A stretch of 64,000 nucleotides of DNA, from the NCBI GenBank assembly GCA_038040485.1, contig JBBPIE010000019.1:61429-125428 (forward strand). The letters run 5' to 3'. Below the pieces are notes generated by a model, which saw only the letters and a program-made list of their open reading frames with translations, was not told the DNA's origin and searched no databases. The DNA is from Onstottus_B arcticum. Its GTDB lineage: Bacteria > Acidobacteriota > Blastocatellia > UBA7656. A program made the position numbers and the translations under genes. Below are positions 34,658-43,362 of this stretch, in pieces; position 1 is the stretch's first letter; each line of letters starts with the position of its first letter.

Positions 34658-35227
34658 ATGATCTGGTCACTCCTGCTTATCTTGCTTCTTTGGCAACAGC
34701 CGAGCCGTCCTACCGAGCCGGCTGATCCGATGCCGCCGCCGAACCTGGACTACTTCCTGGGCACGTGGTCTTTCGACTGGAACATGCCCGAAACGCCGCT
34801 CGGTCCGGGCGGCAAGATGAAAGGGACTGAAACTTACAAGAAGGTCCTGAGCGGTCAAACCTACGAGAGCGAGATTCAAGGTGAAGGACCGGAAGGACCG
34901 TTTCAAGGCCGGGCCGTCACGAGCTACGACGAGAAGGAGAAGCTCGTCTCGCGCTACGAGATCTTTAGCTATGGTCTGTCCGCGTTCAAGAGCGGCCCGA
35001 TAGGCGGAGACCTCGGCGGCTATTACACGGTCTATTGGGAGAGCGCTCCGATCAGGAAGAACGGTCACACCATAAAGCTCAAAGGAAAGACGCTTATGCT
35101 CTCCCCAGCGAACTACCGTCTTCAGGTTGAGATGTCGGTCGATGGCGGCGCGTTCACGAGTCTTGGCAATCCGTGGTTCAGGAAAGTGGATCTCGACCCG
35201 AGCCGAAAGTCTTCGACCTCGAAATAA
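34658..35227 (+). CDS. Secreted DUF1579-like protein
   Basis: This 189-residue protein has a short N-terminal hydrophobic segment (MIWSLLLILLLWQQ) and a Pro-rich spacer, then a lipocalin-like beta barrel with LDYFLGTWSFDWN, TETYKKVLSGQTYES, FQGRAVTSYDEKEKLV and YYTVYWESAPIRKNG. This is the usual pattern of DUF1579 proteins, of unknown function, often exported. Start is the ATG 34658, 141 bases after the cytochrome/monooxygenase pair, in the same direction; no terminator was recognised in between. Confidence 0.72.
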   Translation: MIWSLLLILLLWQQPSRPTEPADPMPPPNLDYFLGTWSFDWNMPETPLGPGGKMKGTETYKKVLSGQTYESEIQGEGPEGPFQGRAVTSYDEKEKLVSRYEIFSYGLSAFKSGPIGGDLGGYYTVYWESAPIRKNGHTIKLKGKTLMLSPANYRLQVEMSVDGGAFTSLGNPWFRKVDLDPSRKSSTSK

Positions 35228-35280
35228 CTCCGGGGTGATCTCAATCAATCTGCTGCTACCAATGCGAAGTGCTTTCCAGT

Positions 35281-36249
35281 TTAGTACCGTGATGGACGAT
35301 CTGTTGTGTCCGGTTCACGATGGCTCTGAATGTTGTCTAGCATGCGATTCTGCTCCATCAGACGTTTGTCTAAGGCGTCGCGGGTTCTGATCTCTTCCTC
35401 AACGACCTTCGCCAAACCCGAAGAAACCGAGTCTTGCAAGCTAGAAACTGAATACTCGATTGTGGCTCCAAGATTGTTCACGGCGTCGCCGAGTGTGCGA
35501 AAACCGGCGATCAGCACGTCACGGGTCCTACGGTGTTCCCAGATGTTTGCAAACTGAAAGTTTGTTTGCCCCATTCGAACAATGCGGCGTAAGTCATTGA
35601 GGACAGCCGAAGGGTCAGGAAGAGTTCTGATGTTGGCGGGAAAGGCAGGGAAGGTGTGCTTTCTGCCATCGAGCATTCTGTAATACTCGGCAGCATTGCC
35701 GGAGAGTTTGTTGACCTTATCATTGAAGGCGGCCAAGTTCTTTGCCGCGTTCTCAACTGCATCCCAGAAAGGACCGAAGGCATTGTCCTGATATTCGGCC
35801 TCCGCGTTTCGCAGGAAGGATGCCGCATGTGTTAGATACTTGGGAAGTTCAGTCGCAAGACTTGTAGATAACTCGTACGTCGTTGCTAACCGAGATGTTA
35901 AAGAGGCCGCCTCACTCACGACGCGCTGTGCGGCGCTTTGATTTGCATACTCAACACTCTTCCTGGCTTGCTGAGCTTTCTCCCGTTCTAAATCAGCGCT
36001 TCTACTATTCTTGATTCCTACTGCGATGACGGCGACAGCAAGACTCGCCACCACAATTCCAAGCAAGGGTGATTGGCTCAATGCTCCAACAACAACGCAA
36101 ATGACACCCCAAAGAACACACCCCGGCCCACCACCCAAACCTTTCACGCTCTTGTCCTCGGACTTAGTGAGAGGAACTCTTTCGTTATCCGGAATTGGTT
36201 GCGGCTTTGTCTCGTTTGGCAGCACGCGGTATCTCGTATTCACGCTCAT
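35281..36249 (-). CDS. Membrane protein with coiled-coil cytoplasmic domain
   Basis: This 322-residue protein has a 35-residue polar N-terminus, then two close hydrophobic helices (CVLWGVICVVVGAL and GIVVASLAVAVIAVGI, about 44-79), followed by a long helical region (DLEREKAQQARKSVEYANQS and later VVEEEIRTRDALDKRLMEQN) with heptad-like character. No known domain is recognised. Base composition is slightly AT-richer than its neighbours. It stands alone, with a 409-bp gap upstream. It may be recently acquired, an inference. Confidence 0.6.
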   Translation of the reverse strand: MSVNTRYRVLPNETKPQPIPDNERVPLTKSEDKSVKGLGGGPGCVLWGVICVVVGALSQSPLLGIVVASLAVAVIAVGIKNSRSADLEREKAQQARKSVEYANQSAAQRVVSEAASLTSRLATTYELSTSLATELPKYLTHAASFLRNAEAEYQDNAFGPFWDAVENAAKNLAAFNDKVNKLSGNAAEYYRMLDGRKHTFPAFPANIRTLPDPSAVLNDLRRIVRMGQTNFQFANIWEHRRTRDVLIAGFRTLGDAVNNLGATIEYSVSSLQDSVSSGLAKVVEEEIRTRDALDKRLMEQNRMLDNIQSHREPDTTDRPSRY

Positions 36250-36658
36250 TTGGTACCTCGCATGATCTCAACTGCTCCAGGCTTTGACCGGCAGGACCAG
36301 CCTCCTTAGCATCGACGCCAACAACCCCAATCAGGCTGCTTGCCGACTTATTGCCTGGTCCGCGGCGAATTGACAGTAGAGCTATATCGTTCGGCTGAGA
36401 TGGGATTGGTGGTGACCACTAGCGGTAACCACCCGCCGAGGCGACGGGCAGATGCTACACTCGATCAATCTGGTGAGCAAGTTGACAATGCGGCCTATCC
36501 ATCAGAGCCGCGCGTTCCCGTTCTGGCAGGATGTTTTGAGCTTCAACCAAAGTGGTGCGATGTCAATTCTCGCCTTTGAAACATATTGAACGAGCATGGA
36601 ATGCGACCGGCTACGAAAGACTGGAAGCCCAGCAGACCATCCGGTGCGCGGTTATCCG
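36250..36658. other. 409-bp gap with no recognised gene
   Basis: No conserved protein fragment was recognised on either strand. It lies between two minus-strand units and next to the PIN toxin operon end, a common place for gene debris. Confidence 0.4.
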
Positions 36659-37147
36659 TCAGCCAGTAACGATCTGCTCTCTCATCATGCGCAAGAAAGC
36701 GACAGGATCAAGAATCTTAAGCATTGGATAAACTCGACGGAACGCCTGCGCCTCTTTGGTTTCGGTGCGCATCAAGTCAAGAAGATCATTGTCGCGGCTG
36801 ACGAGGTATTTTGCTCCGGCAATAATCGCGAGGTTGACGTAGGCTTGGTCCTTCGGGTCTCGCTCAAGTCGGAACTCCTCGGGAACGTTAACAAGGGTAA
36901 TTGCTTTCGCGCTGATGTCTTGTAGAAAAGCCTCTATCCCTTTGAGCGTGAGCGCAGGCGTAAGCCGGCGGATTCCTGGACGGCTGAGCACGTCGGCTAC
37001 TTCAGCGAGGACTTGAGCCGAAACAAACAATTCGACCTGACCTCGATCCACGAGTTGCTTGCACGCACCGGCCGCGCCATTCGGATTAAGAACCGCTTGC
37101 AGGAAGATGTTGCAGTCAAAGACAACTGCCGGAATGGATGAAGACAT
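36659..37147 (-). CDS. PIN-domain toxin (COG1569-like)
   Basis: This 162-residue protein starts AVVFDCNIFLQAVLNPNGAA with the first PIN Asp, has a conserved Glu in VSAQVLAEVADVLSRPG, and a second acidic cluster in RDPKDQAYVNLAIIAGAKYLVSRDNDLLDL. This is the metal-dependent RNase pattern of the 'putative toxin-antitoxin system toxin component, PIN family'. It is the last of three genes; its ATG directly follows the antitoxin's stop (37147/37148). Expected activity: cleavage of RNA when free of antitoxin. Confidence 0.88.
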   Translation of the reverse strand: MSSSIPAVVFDCNIFLQAVLNPNGAAGACKQLVDRGQVELFVSAQVLAEVADVLSRPGIRRLTPALTLKGIEAFLQDISAKAITLVNVPEEFRLERDPKDQAYVNLAIIAGAKYLVSRDNDLLDLMRTETKEAQAFRRVYPMLKILDPVAFLRMMREQIVTG

Positions 37148-37402
37148 TCAAGCCTTCTTGTTTTGCTTTTCGTCCCAGATGGCTTGCCGTTCCTTTTCAA
37201 CCAGAGCGTCAAGCTCCTCTTCGGTCATGCCGCTTGCGGCAAACTGCTCACGTACCGGGGCGAGGATTTCGTCAAGCGACGGCGCTTCTGCATCGCGTCT
37301 GAGTACCTCTCGAACATATTCTTCCAGTGGCAGGCCTCTCGAAGCCGCGCGCTGAGCGATCTTCTGTTCAAGCTCGGTTGGAATGCTGATAGTCGTGCTC
37401 AT
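37148..37402 (-). CDS. Ribbon-helix-helix-type antitoxin for the PIN toxin
   Basis: This 84-residue protein begins MSTTISIPTELEQKIAQRAA, a short beta strand followed by a helix as in RHS/MetJ-Arc-like antitoxins, then GLPLEEYVREVLRRD (second helix). The C-terminal half (SLDEILAPVREQFAASGMTE) is the likely toxin-binding tail. It lies directly before the PIN toxin gene, and its start overlaps the upstream 67-residue paralogue's stop by ATGA (37399-37402). Confidence 0.82.
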   Translation of the reverse strand: MSTTISIPTELEQKIAQRAASRGLPLEEYVREVLRRDAEAPSLDEILAPVREQFAASGMTEEELDALVEKERQAIWDEKQNKKA

Positions 37403-37602
37403 GCCCTTCGTCCTGTCTCGAGCATCTCGCCGCCCTTCTCCGGGCGTTCCTTCCAGACTTCCTCGCGGACTTCTTCGATCAGAACGTCAAGGTCCTCCTC
37501 GGTCATCCCGCTTTCCTCGAAGCTCTTTCGAATCGGCGCCAGAATCTCGCTCAACGGCCGCTGCGAAAGAATCTCTGCCTGAATCAAGGTATGTGAACTC
37601 AT
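37399..37602 (-). CDS. Second antitoxin-like protein, tail-only paralogue
   Basis: This 67-residue protein matches only the C-terminal half of the antitoxin next to it: SEILAPIRKSFEESGMTEED against DEILAPVREQFAASGMTEEE, then LDVLIEEVREEVWKER against LDALVEKERQAIWDEK. Its first 18 residues do not look like a DNA-binding ribbon-helix-helix. It overlaps the next gene by ATGA and is the first in the operon. It could be a decoy or an alternative neutraliser, or a degenerate duplicate; this is inference. Confidence 0.65.
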   Translation of the reverse strand: MSSHTLIQAEILSQRPLSEILAPIRKSFEESGMTEEDLDVLIEEVREEVWKERPEKGGEMLETGRRA

Positions 37603-37764
37603 TGAAGCCTCCCGGAAATCCGCAAACGCAATGCTTCCCTAGGCTACTCCTTCCGAGCGAAGTTGGGCAACAATAACCAACACAGGCGCAGGCACTCGTG
37701 CGGGCTTGGCGCTTCTTTTCGCTCTCTTGCTCCGTGTGCGAAGCGGCTGAGGACTCTGGCCGAC

Positions 37765-38085
37765 TCACTCCACCGGTTCGACGACTACCGCTGTTCCGTA
37801 AGCCAAAACCTCAGTCACTCCGTTCATAATCTCGTTCGCATCGTAGCGCATGCCGATGACCGCGTTTGCGCCGATCTCGCTTGCGTGCTGAACCATGATG
37901 TCGAAGGCTTCGGCGCGCGCGACCTCGCAAAGCTTTGTGAAAGCCGTAATGTTGCCGCCGACGATTGTGTGCAGCGTCCCGCCGATCGTTCCAAAGATCG
38001 AACGCGAACGCACGGTGATCCCTCGGACCACTCCGAAGGTGCGCACAATACGCCAGCCATCAATGGTGAATGCAGTCGTTACCAT
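37765..38085 (-). CDS. YbjQ/UPF0145 heavy-metal-binding-like protein
   Basis: The core reads MVTTAFTIDGWRIVRTFGVV, then RGITVRSRSIFGTIGGTLHT, TKLCEVARAEAFDIMVQHAS and GANAVIGMRYDAN, the YbjQ pattern (VTT..i.gy.i...lG.v.g; A..A...m...A...GANAVvgmryd). It forms a pentameric fold in known members; function is unknown. The start is uncertain: the ATG at 38085 begins the conserved core, but the frame stays open and coding-like to TTG codons at 38181 (AAAGGCGG upstream) and 38253, which would add a charged helix. Confidence 0.75.
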   Translation of the reverse strand: MVTTAFTIDGWRIVRTFGVVRGITVRSRSIFGTIGGTLHTIVGGNITAFTKLCEVARAEAFDIMVQHASEIGANAVIGMRYDANEIMNGVTEVLAYGTAVVVEPVE

Positions 38086-38328
38086 GTGATGAGACAGAGT
38101 GTAGCGCTGAGCCACCGAGTATGGCGCGGTCGGGTTCAGACTCGCTTTAGCCTGCTCAAGCTCGTCGAGTTTGTCTTTCAATTTTGTCGTCCGCCTTTCA
38201 TCGTGGTTGGATCGCAGCGGGGAGACGATAGAGGCTTCAAATCCAAACTGCAATCCGAAATCGGTCCAGTTGTACGGTAAACCGAGGATGCGCCTGACAG
38301 TAGTGTCGTGCTTCGAATGTCTTCAATG

Positions 38329-38414
38329 CGTAAACCTCGGCTTCTCAGCGTCTCCGCGGCTAGTTGGCGTCGAAGACCTGTAACCGCAGAGTCGCTGAGA
38401 CGCTGAGGTTTGCG
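38329..38414. repeat. Inverted repeat upstream of ispG
   Basis: The left arm contains CGTAAACCTCGGCTTCTCAG and CGTCTCCGCGG. The right arm contains CCGCAGAGTCGCTGAGACG and CTGAGGTTTGCG. They are close reverse complements of about 30 bases. The element lies between the divergent YbjQ-like gene and ispG, about 100 bases upstream of the latter's start. Confidence 0.75.
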
Positions 38415-38517
38415 CAGAGAAGAGGTCAGGACACTGCGAGCGTGTGGCGTGTCTTGGCCTTTCAAAGACAGCGTTGCTACAATCCTCGTTCTCATTAGCT
38501 TTTCGAAGGAGCATTGC

Positions 38518-39741
38518 GTGTCAGACATCAATCGAAGACGCTCGGTCGCGGTCAGCGTCGACGGCGTCAAAGTAGGCGGCAACAACCCCATCGTTGTTCA
38601 GTCGATGACCAACACCGACACCGTCGATGTTGAAGGCACGGCGCTGCAGGTTGAGCAACTCGCGCGCGCCGGCTCCGAGCTTGTCCGTGTCACTGTGAAC
38701 ACTCGCAAAGCGGCTGAAGCGGTGCCGCACATAGTCGAGAAGCTTGGCTCGCGCGGCATATCCGTGCCCATCATCGGCGACTTCCACTATAACGGCCACA
38801 TCCTTCTCAAGGAGTATCCGGAATGTGCGCGCGCGCTCGCGAAGTATCGAATCAACCCGGGCAACGTCGGACCGGGTCAGCATCACGACAAGAACTTTCA
38901 GTCGATGATCGAGGTGGCGATCGAGAACCACAAACCGGTTCGGATCGGGGTGAACTGGGGGTCGTTGGATCAGGGCTTATTGACCCGGTTGATGGACGCG
39001 AACGCGGCGCGGCCTGACCCGAAAGACGCGCGAGAAGTAATGCGCGAAGCCGTGGTGGTGAGCGCGCTCGAATCAGCGGCGCTAGCCGAACGCGCCGGCC
39101 TCGGCCACGATCGCATCATTCTCAGCGCCAAGGTTTCAGAAGTGCAGGACCTGATTGCGATCTACAGCGATCTGGCTGCGCGCTGCGACTACCCGTTGCA
39201 TCTCGGGTTGACCGAAGCGGGGATGGGGAGCAAAGGGATCGTGGCTTCGACCGCCGCGCTTGCAGTGCTCTTGCAGCAGGGAATAGGCGACACGATTCGC
39301 GTTTCGCTTACGCCGAGGCCGGGCGGCGACAGGACCGAGGAAGTCATCGTGGCTCAGCAGATCTTGCAGACTATCGGGCTTCGGAGTTTCATTCCGCTGG
39401 TGATCGCCTGCCCCGGCTGCGGACGTACTACCAGCACGTTGTTTCAAGAGATGGCCGAAGACATCCAGAACTACATCCGCGAGCAGATGCCTTCATGGAA
39501 AGATAGATATGTAGGCGTAGAAGAAATGAAAGTCGCGGTGATGGGTTGCGTAGTGAACGGACCCGGCGAGTCGAAACACGCGAACATCGGCATTTCTCTT
39601 CCGGGAACTGGCGAGGATCCGCGCGCGCCGGTGTACGTTGATGGCGCGAAGTTTGTGACCCTTCAAGGCCCGGCGATAGTGCCGGACTTCATGAAGATAC
39701 TCGACGAGTATATCGAGTCCCGCTACGCAAGCAGGGAATAG
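38518..39741 (+). CDS. ispG: 4-hydroxy-3-methylbut-2-enyl diphosphate synthase
   Basis: This 407-residue enzyme of the MEP isoprenoid pathway converts MEcPP to HMBPP. The start is GTG at 38518 with AAGGAG just upstream; a longer open frame to 38410 is only translated inverted repeat. Conserved blocks are PIVVQSMTNTDTVDVEGT, PIIGDFHYN, RINPGNVG, LGLTEAGMGSKGIVAST and the [4Fe-4S] cysteines in CPGCGRTTST and MGCVVNGPGESKHANIGI. The length is that of the standard bacterial form without the extra central domain. It stands alone. Confidence 0.96.
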   Translation: MSDINRRRSVAVSVDGVKVGGNNPIVVQSMTNTDTVDVEGTALQVEQLARAGSELVRVTVNTRKAAEAVPHIVEKLGSRGISVPIIGDFHYNGHILLKEYPECARALAKYRINPGNVGPGQHHDKNFQSMIEVAIENHKPVRIGVNWGSLDQGLLTRLMDANAARPDPKDAREVMREAVVVSALESAALAERAGLGHDRIILSAKVSEVQDLIAIYSDLAARCDYPLHLGLTEAGMGSKGIVASTAALAVLLQQGIGDTIRVSLTPRPGGDRTEEVIVAQQILQTIGLRSFIPLVIACPGCGRTTSTLFQEMAEDIQNYIREQMPSWKDRYVGVEEMKVAVMGCVVNGPGESKHANIGISLPGTGEDPRAPVYVDGAKFVTLQGPAIVPDFMKILDEYIESRYASRE

Positions 39742-39899
39742 ACGAGAGAGCGTTCGGGTCGAGATGGCATTTCGCCAGAACCCCTTCGCTCTCCCGGGCT
39801 TGAATGCCCAGTTGCAACTCGCTGTTTCCACCAAATGAGTCAGTTGAACGGGCTGCAATCCGCGCATTCAAGCGTTCGAGTCTAAGTGCATCATCTTCC

Positions 39900-40457
39900 T
39901 TAGGGTTTCTTCTCAGCCGGTTTGGCGTCGTGGTCGTGCGCAGCGAGGTACGGAACCTTCACTTCCGCCGCGCAACTGAACTTGCCACTGCGGACCTCGA
40001 GCACGAACGAGTCCGTATCACTCGACGGCCTGAGGTCGAAGGTCAGGTAGGCCACCTCGGAAGCGCCCGCGGATGTCTTAAAGGGAACCGTAATCTCCTT
40101 CCCACCGCTACGAAGCAGGAGCCCGAAGTCGTCGTTGGCGCCAAAGCTGATCCCAAGGTCATATGAGCCCTTGGCTACGGCAGTGCCGCCGATCACAATG
40201 TCGAACTCGCTATCGAGCTTGCCGATCTTCTTCCAGAGGCCGGCATTCAATCGCTGACGAAGCTGCTCATTCTTCTTGGTGTTCAAGTACACCGGCTCAT
40301 TCCAGTGAAGCGCCTTGTAGCTGATCGTAAGCTTGCCAGCGCCTTCAACCGTGAGTGTATGCGAGAAGTCCCTTGAGGCGGTGCGCGGGTCGTGCGCCAT
40401 CGCGATCTGAACAGCGCTCAGAACGATAATCAGGGCCGAAAACAACATTTTCTTCAT
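39900..40457 (-). CDS. Secreted DUF2911-like protein
   Basis: This 185-residue protein starts from MKKMLFSALIIVLSAVQIAMA at 40457 with AAGGAG upstream. After the signal peptide comes a beta-rich domain with LTISYKALHWNEPVYLN, GSYDLGISFGANDDFGLLL and SFVLEVRSGKFSC. The 'W.e.vy' and 'pgsYdL' patterns match DUF2911, a secreted family of unknown function common in Acidobacteriota and Bacteroidota. The C-terminal tail AAHDHDAKPAEKKP is polar and His-containing. No operon partner. Confidence 0.75.
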   Translation of the reverse strand: MKKMLFSALIIVLSAVQIAMAHDPRTASRDFSHTLTVEGAGKLTISYKALHWNEPVYLNTKKNEQLRQRLNAGLWKKIGKLDSEFDIVIGGTAVAKGSYDLGISFGANDDFGLLLRSGGKEITVPFKTSAGASEVAYLTFDLRPSSDTDSFVLEVRSGKFSCAAEVKVPYLAAHDHDAKPAEKKP

Positions 40458-40630
40458 AGTGGTTCTCCTTAACCAAGTATCTCCAAGTCTTTCAGCTTGC
40501 AGCATCACGGTCCATTCGAACCGCGCGGCTTGCGTCGAAGAATGAATCTTGCGAGTTCGAGATTATATCCCGGGGATGAAGGCGTGACAACGCGAAGCGA
40601 AGCCGGCCGTGTCTTATTTGTTTGTTGCTT

Positions 40631-40728
40631 GAAAGAAAACCGCCAAGCCGCCAAGAACGCCAAGTTCATCAACCAAGAACTTGATCAAAACTCTTGGCGT
40701 TCTTGGCGCCTCGGCGGTTTGTCCTTTC
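40631..40728. repeat. Inverted repeat of AACCGCCAAG-like units
   Basis: The left arm (40631-40664) holds GAAAACCGCCAAGCCGCCAA and GAACGCCAAG. The right arm (40693-40728) holds CTTGGCGTTCTTGGCG and CTCGGCGGTTTG. They are close reverse complements with a 28-base spacer that itself holds GTTC..GAAC. It fills most of the 383-bp gap between two minus-strand genes. Confidence 0.85.
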
Positions 40729-40840
40729 GTTGCAAAGAGAGATCAACAAGAATTTGGGAGAATACTCGAAGGTCGAGAACCGGCAGCATGGATGCTACGC
40801 TCAGCGCAAACCTGGGCGTCCCTGCGGTGGGTCGTTTCTG

Positions 40841-41260
40841 TTAGCGGCTAGCGACACAAGCCTCGGTCGTCGGTTGAGGCTTCCAGTCTTTGGCGAACGT
40901 CAGGAGGTCGCGCTCGATGTCGGCGTTGCTTCGGCGGTTGATCAGCATCCACTTCAACTGGACGAGCAGGTCAGGGATAAGCGCGGGATTCTGAGTCGCG
41001 AGGATTAATCTGCCATCGGCCTCGAGCTTAAGGGCCGGAACGTCGATCGTTTCGAAGCGCGATGGGAACTCGCCAATTCGAGCCTCGCGGTCCCAGGGCG
41101 GTGATAAGATTTGCACCCGCCAGTACTTCGAGTCTTCGCCGCGCACAATCCCCGAAGCGTGATACACGTCGGTGATCTTGCCCTTCACCCACATGCAGTC
41201 GGCGCAGTAGGTGTGTTGAACTATGGTCAGCAGGTAATCCGGTTGTTTTGAATCCATCAT
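40841..41260 (-). CDS. Hypothetical protein with CxxC
   Basis: This 139-residue protein is read from the double ATG at 41260/41257. It shows HTYCADCMWVKGKITDVYHA, where CADC could bind a metal, then VRGEDSKYWRVQILSPPWDR, and a C-terminal helical region (PDLLVQLKWMLINRRSNAD). There is no signal peptide. The frame remains open upstream to 41347 without a ribosome site, so the later start was preferred. It is divergent from tatA. No family is recognised. Confidence 0.6.
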   Translation of the reverse strand: MMDSKQPDYLLTIVQHTYCADCMWVKGKITDVYHASGIVRGEDSKYWRVQILSPPWDREARIGEFPSRFETIDVPALKLEADGRLILATQNPALIPDLLVQLKWMLINRRSNADIERDLLTFAKDWKPQPTTEACVASR

Positions 41261-41527
41261 TCTTAGTTGCTCTTGTGGGTCGAGACTCGTTGTCGCTAAG
41301 GGGCACCGAAATGATATGACGGGTTTATAGGTCAGACTGAAATCCATGTCAACAGTTTGTTCCTCGAGCGCCGGCGATTCAGGGAACGCGGACGCCGAAG
41401 TCCATGCGGTTGACGCGAGTTCTCGGCGTAACCTAGTATTCAGTTCGTTGAGGGACTTGCAACGTCACGCTAAGCCGAGCGCCTGGCAATCTCCCTGATA
41501 GTTGTGCAGCCGAGAATGAGGACAGAC

Positions 41528-41896
41528 ATGTTTGGAAGCCTGGGAATGCCGGAGATTCTGACGATTCTGGTGATAGCTTTGATCGTATTTGGCCCGCGCA
41601 AGCTGCCGGAGCTTGGCAAGAGCCTTGGCAAGAGCCTTGCGCAGTTCAGAAGAGCGAGCGAGGACTTCAAGCGCCAGTGGGAGGATGAAGTAGACCTGGA
41701 CCGCCGGCGAATCGAGTCTCCTCAGCCATCGGTTGTTGAAGAGTCGAGCGCGCCGGCTGCGGTTTCGACTCAGACGGACGAGTTCGAAACTGCCGGGCTT
41801 GAAGAGGGCGCGCCGGGTGTCGAAACCAGCGATGCCGAACCGACCGTTCACCGAGACCAAACAATTGCGGCTGAAACGAAGCGAGACTGGATGTGA
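41528..41896 (+). CDS. tatA: Sec-independent translocase TatA/E-type protein
   Basis: This 122-residue protein starts at MFGSLGMPEILTILVIALIV with GAGGAC upstream. One TM helix (9-21) is followed by the conserved FGP hinge (FGPRKLPELGKSLGKSL) and an amphipathic helix (LAQFRRASEDFKRQWED). The C-terminal tail is long and acidic. Known role: the pore-forming, twin-arginine translocase subunit. Only one such gene is visible, and tatC follows 80 bases later. The long tail also recalls TatB-like members, so a TatB assignment is possible. Confidence 0.92.
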   Translation: MFGSLGMPEILTILVIALIVFGPRKLPELGKSLGKSLAQFRRASEDFKRQWEDEVDLDRRRIESPQPSVVEESSAPAAVSTQTDEFETAGLEEGAPGVETSDAEPTVHRDQTIAAETKRDWM

Positions 41897-41976
41897 GGAG
41901 CAGAGCGCCATCGATTGCTTGAGCGTTTGATCATCGCGAATCCTCAGATATTAATTGCCAGCCTACCTCCCCGCCT

Positions 41977-43065
41977 ATGACGAGTAATAAGCACACCGAT
42001 GACGAAGAACCCGACGAACAGGCTGAAGAAGGAACGATGTCGTTCCTCGATCATCTGGATGAACTGCGCAGCCGCCTGGTGCGGATAGCGCTGTTCGTTG
42101 GTATCGGCTTTGTGTTGTGCTGGATCTTCTCGGACAAGATCTACAATTTCCTCCAGGTGCCCGTTCTTGCGGCGATGGTAGAAGCCAAGAAGAAGGGTGA
42201 CATACCCCTCGAGGCGCCGGTTGCGCGACTCTCGGAGTTCATCGGGCAGGAAGTCGCGTTCAGTTTTCCGGCGGAGTTGAGGATCGGCAACGCGCTCATA
42301 ACGCCGGGCACGACTATCAAGGTGAAGGTCGAGGCGGCGCCCGATGGCCTGCCGAAGCTTTCGACGACGGGCCCGTGGCTACTCAACACCGAGACGGTCG
42401 TGGACGAAGGATACGAAATCCCGCGCGAGCTTTATTCGCCCTCACACGTGATGCAGGGTCCGGACGGCAAGCTCGTGGTCGCAACTGTGCAGGGCGCTTT
42501 CAATCTCTACATAAAGGTCGCGTTCTACGCGGCTATTTTCTTCACGGTGCCGTTCATCCTTGTTCAAGTGTGGGGGTTTATCGCGCCTGGCCTTTACCCG
42601 CACGAGAAGAAGTATGCCTGGCCGACCATCGTTATGGCTTCGTTGTTTTTTCTGGGTGGGTGCGCATTCGCCTACTACATTGCGTTTCCGCGCGCCGCCA
42701 ACTTTCTGCTTGGCGTAGCGGCAGGGGGCAATCTCAGGCCGTTGGTTACCGCCGACGAGTACTTCGATCTGATCATCATGATAATGCTCGGGTTGGGCAT
42801 CGTCTTCGAGATCCCCACAGTTACCTTATTCGGTTCGCGGCTCGGTCTGATATCTCCGGTCTTCCTTCTGAAGATGTGGCGCTACGCGTTAATCGCAATC
42901 TTTATTCTGGCTGCGCTGCTGTCGCCGACTACCGATATACCGAACCTGCTGGTGTTCGCAGCGCCGATGTTGGTGCTGTACTTCTTGAGCGTGGGCATCG
43001 CCTGGGTGTTTCATCGAAGGCGTCAGACCGAGCGCGAGTTTCAAGCTTTGGAACGCAAGAAATGA
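41977..43065 (+). CDS. tatC: Twin-arginine translocase subunit TatC, with extended first periplasmic loop
   Basis: This 362-residue protein, against about 250-260 in E. coli TatC, has the conserved N-terminal MSFLDHLDELRSRLVR signal-binding region, TM1 about 33-52, TM2 from about 178 (YIKVAFYAAIFFTVPFILVQ), the FIAPGLYPHEKK motif, FLGGCAFAYYIAFPRA and three further TMs. The loop between TM1 and TM2 runs about residues 60-172, roughly 80-95 longer than in E. coli, and contains a beta-rich insert (IGNALITPGTTIKVKVEA). Known role: recognition of twin-arginine signal peptides. Partner of the upstream tatA. Confidence 0.93.
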   Translation: MTSNKHTDDEEPDEQAEEGTMSFLDHLDELRSRLVRIALFVGIGFVLCWIFSDKIYNFLQVPVLAAMVEAKKKGDIPLEAPVARLSEFIGQEVAFSFPAELRIGNALITPGTTIKVKVEAAPDGLPKLSTTGPWLLNTETVVDEGYEIPRELYSPSHVMQGPDGKLVVATVQGAFNLYIKVAFYAAIFFTVPFILVQVWGFIAPGLYPHEKKYAWPTIVMASLFFLGGCAFAYYIAFPRAANFLLGVAAGGNLRPLVTADEYFDLIIMIMLGLGIVFEIPTVTLFGSRLGLISPVFLLKMWRYALIAIFILAALLSPTTDIPNLLVFAAPMLVLYFLSVGIAWVFHRRRQTEREFQALERKK

Positions 43066-43102
43066 TACGGGCCGGCATTCATGAGTTTGAGTTCAGCATG
43101 AG

Positions 43103-43227
43103 TTGAGTTCAGGGTTCGGAGTTCGGAGTTGAGGGTTCAAACTTCAATTTGCTCTCTCCGCTTTATGAAAGCTAGAAACAAGCTAAACCTTGAACTCCGA
43201 ACCCTGAAGTCCGAACCCCGAACTCAA
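43103..43227. repeat. Inverted heptamer-type arrays (GAGTTCA/GGGTTCG)
   Basis: The left arm (43103-43145) runs GAGTTCAGGGTTCGGAGTTC and on, with 7-bp periodicity. The right arm (43186-43227) reads TTGAACTCCGAACCCTGAAG and on, the inverse. A 40-base spacer separates them. It lies between tatC and the GWxTD-protein gene. Confidence 0.85.
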
Positions 43228-43362
43228 AATTGAAAGGCGGGCGTGCTTGACCGGTTCGAAGCGCGCCGCGTAGACTTGACCTTCGGATGCGAGAATCTCT
43301 CCCGGGCTTGGCCGCCACTGGCGAGACCACTGTTGCACATCGGAAAAAAGGAGCAAGTAGTT

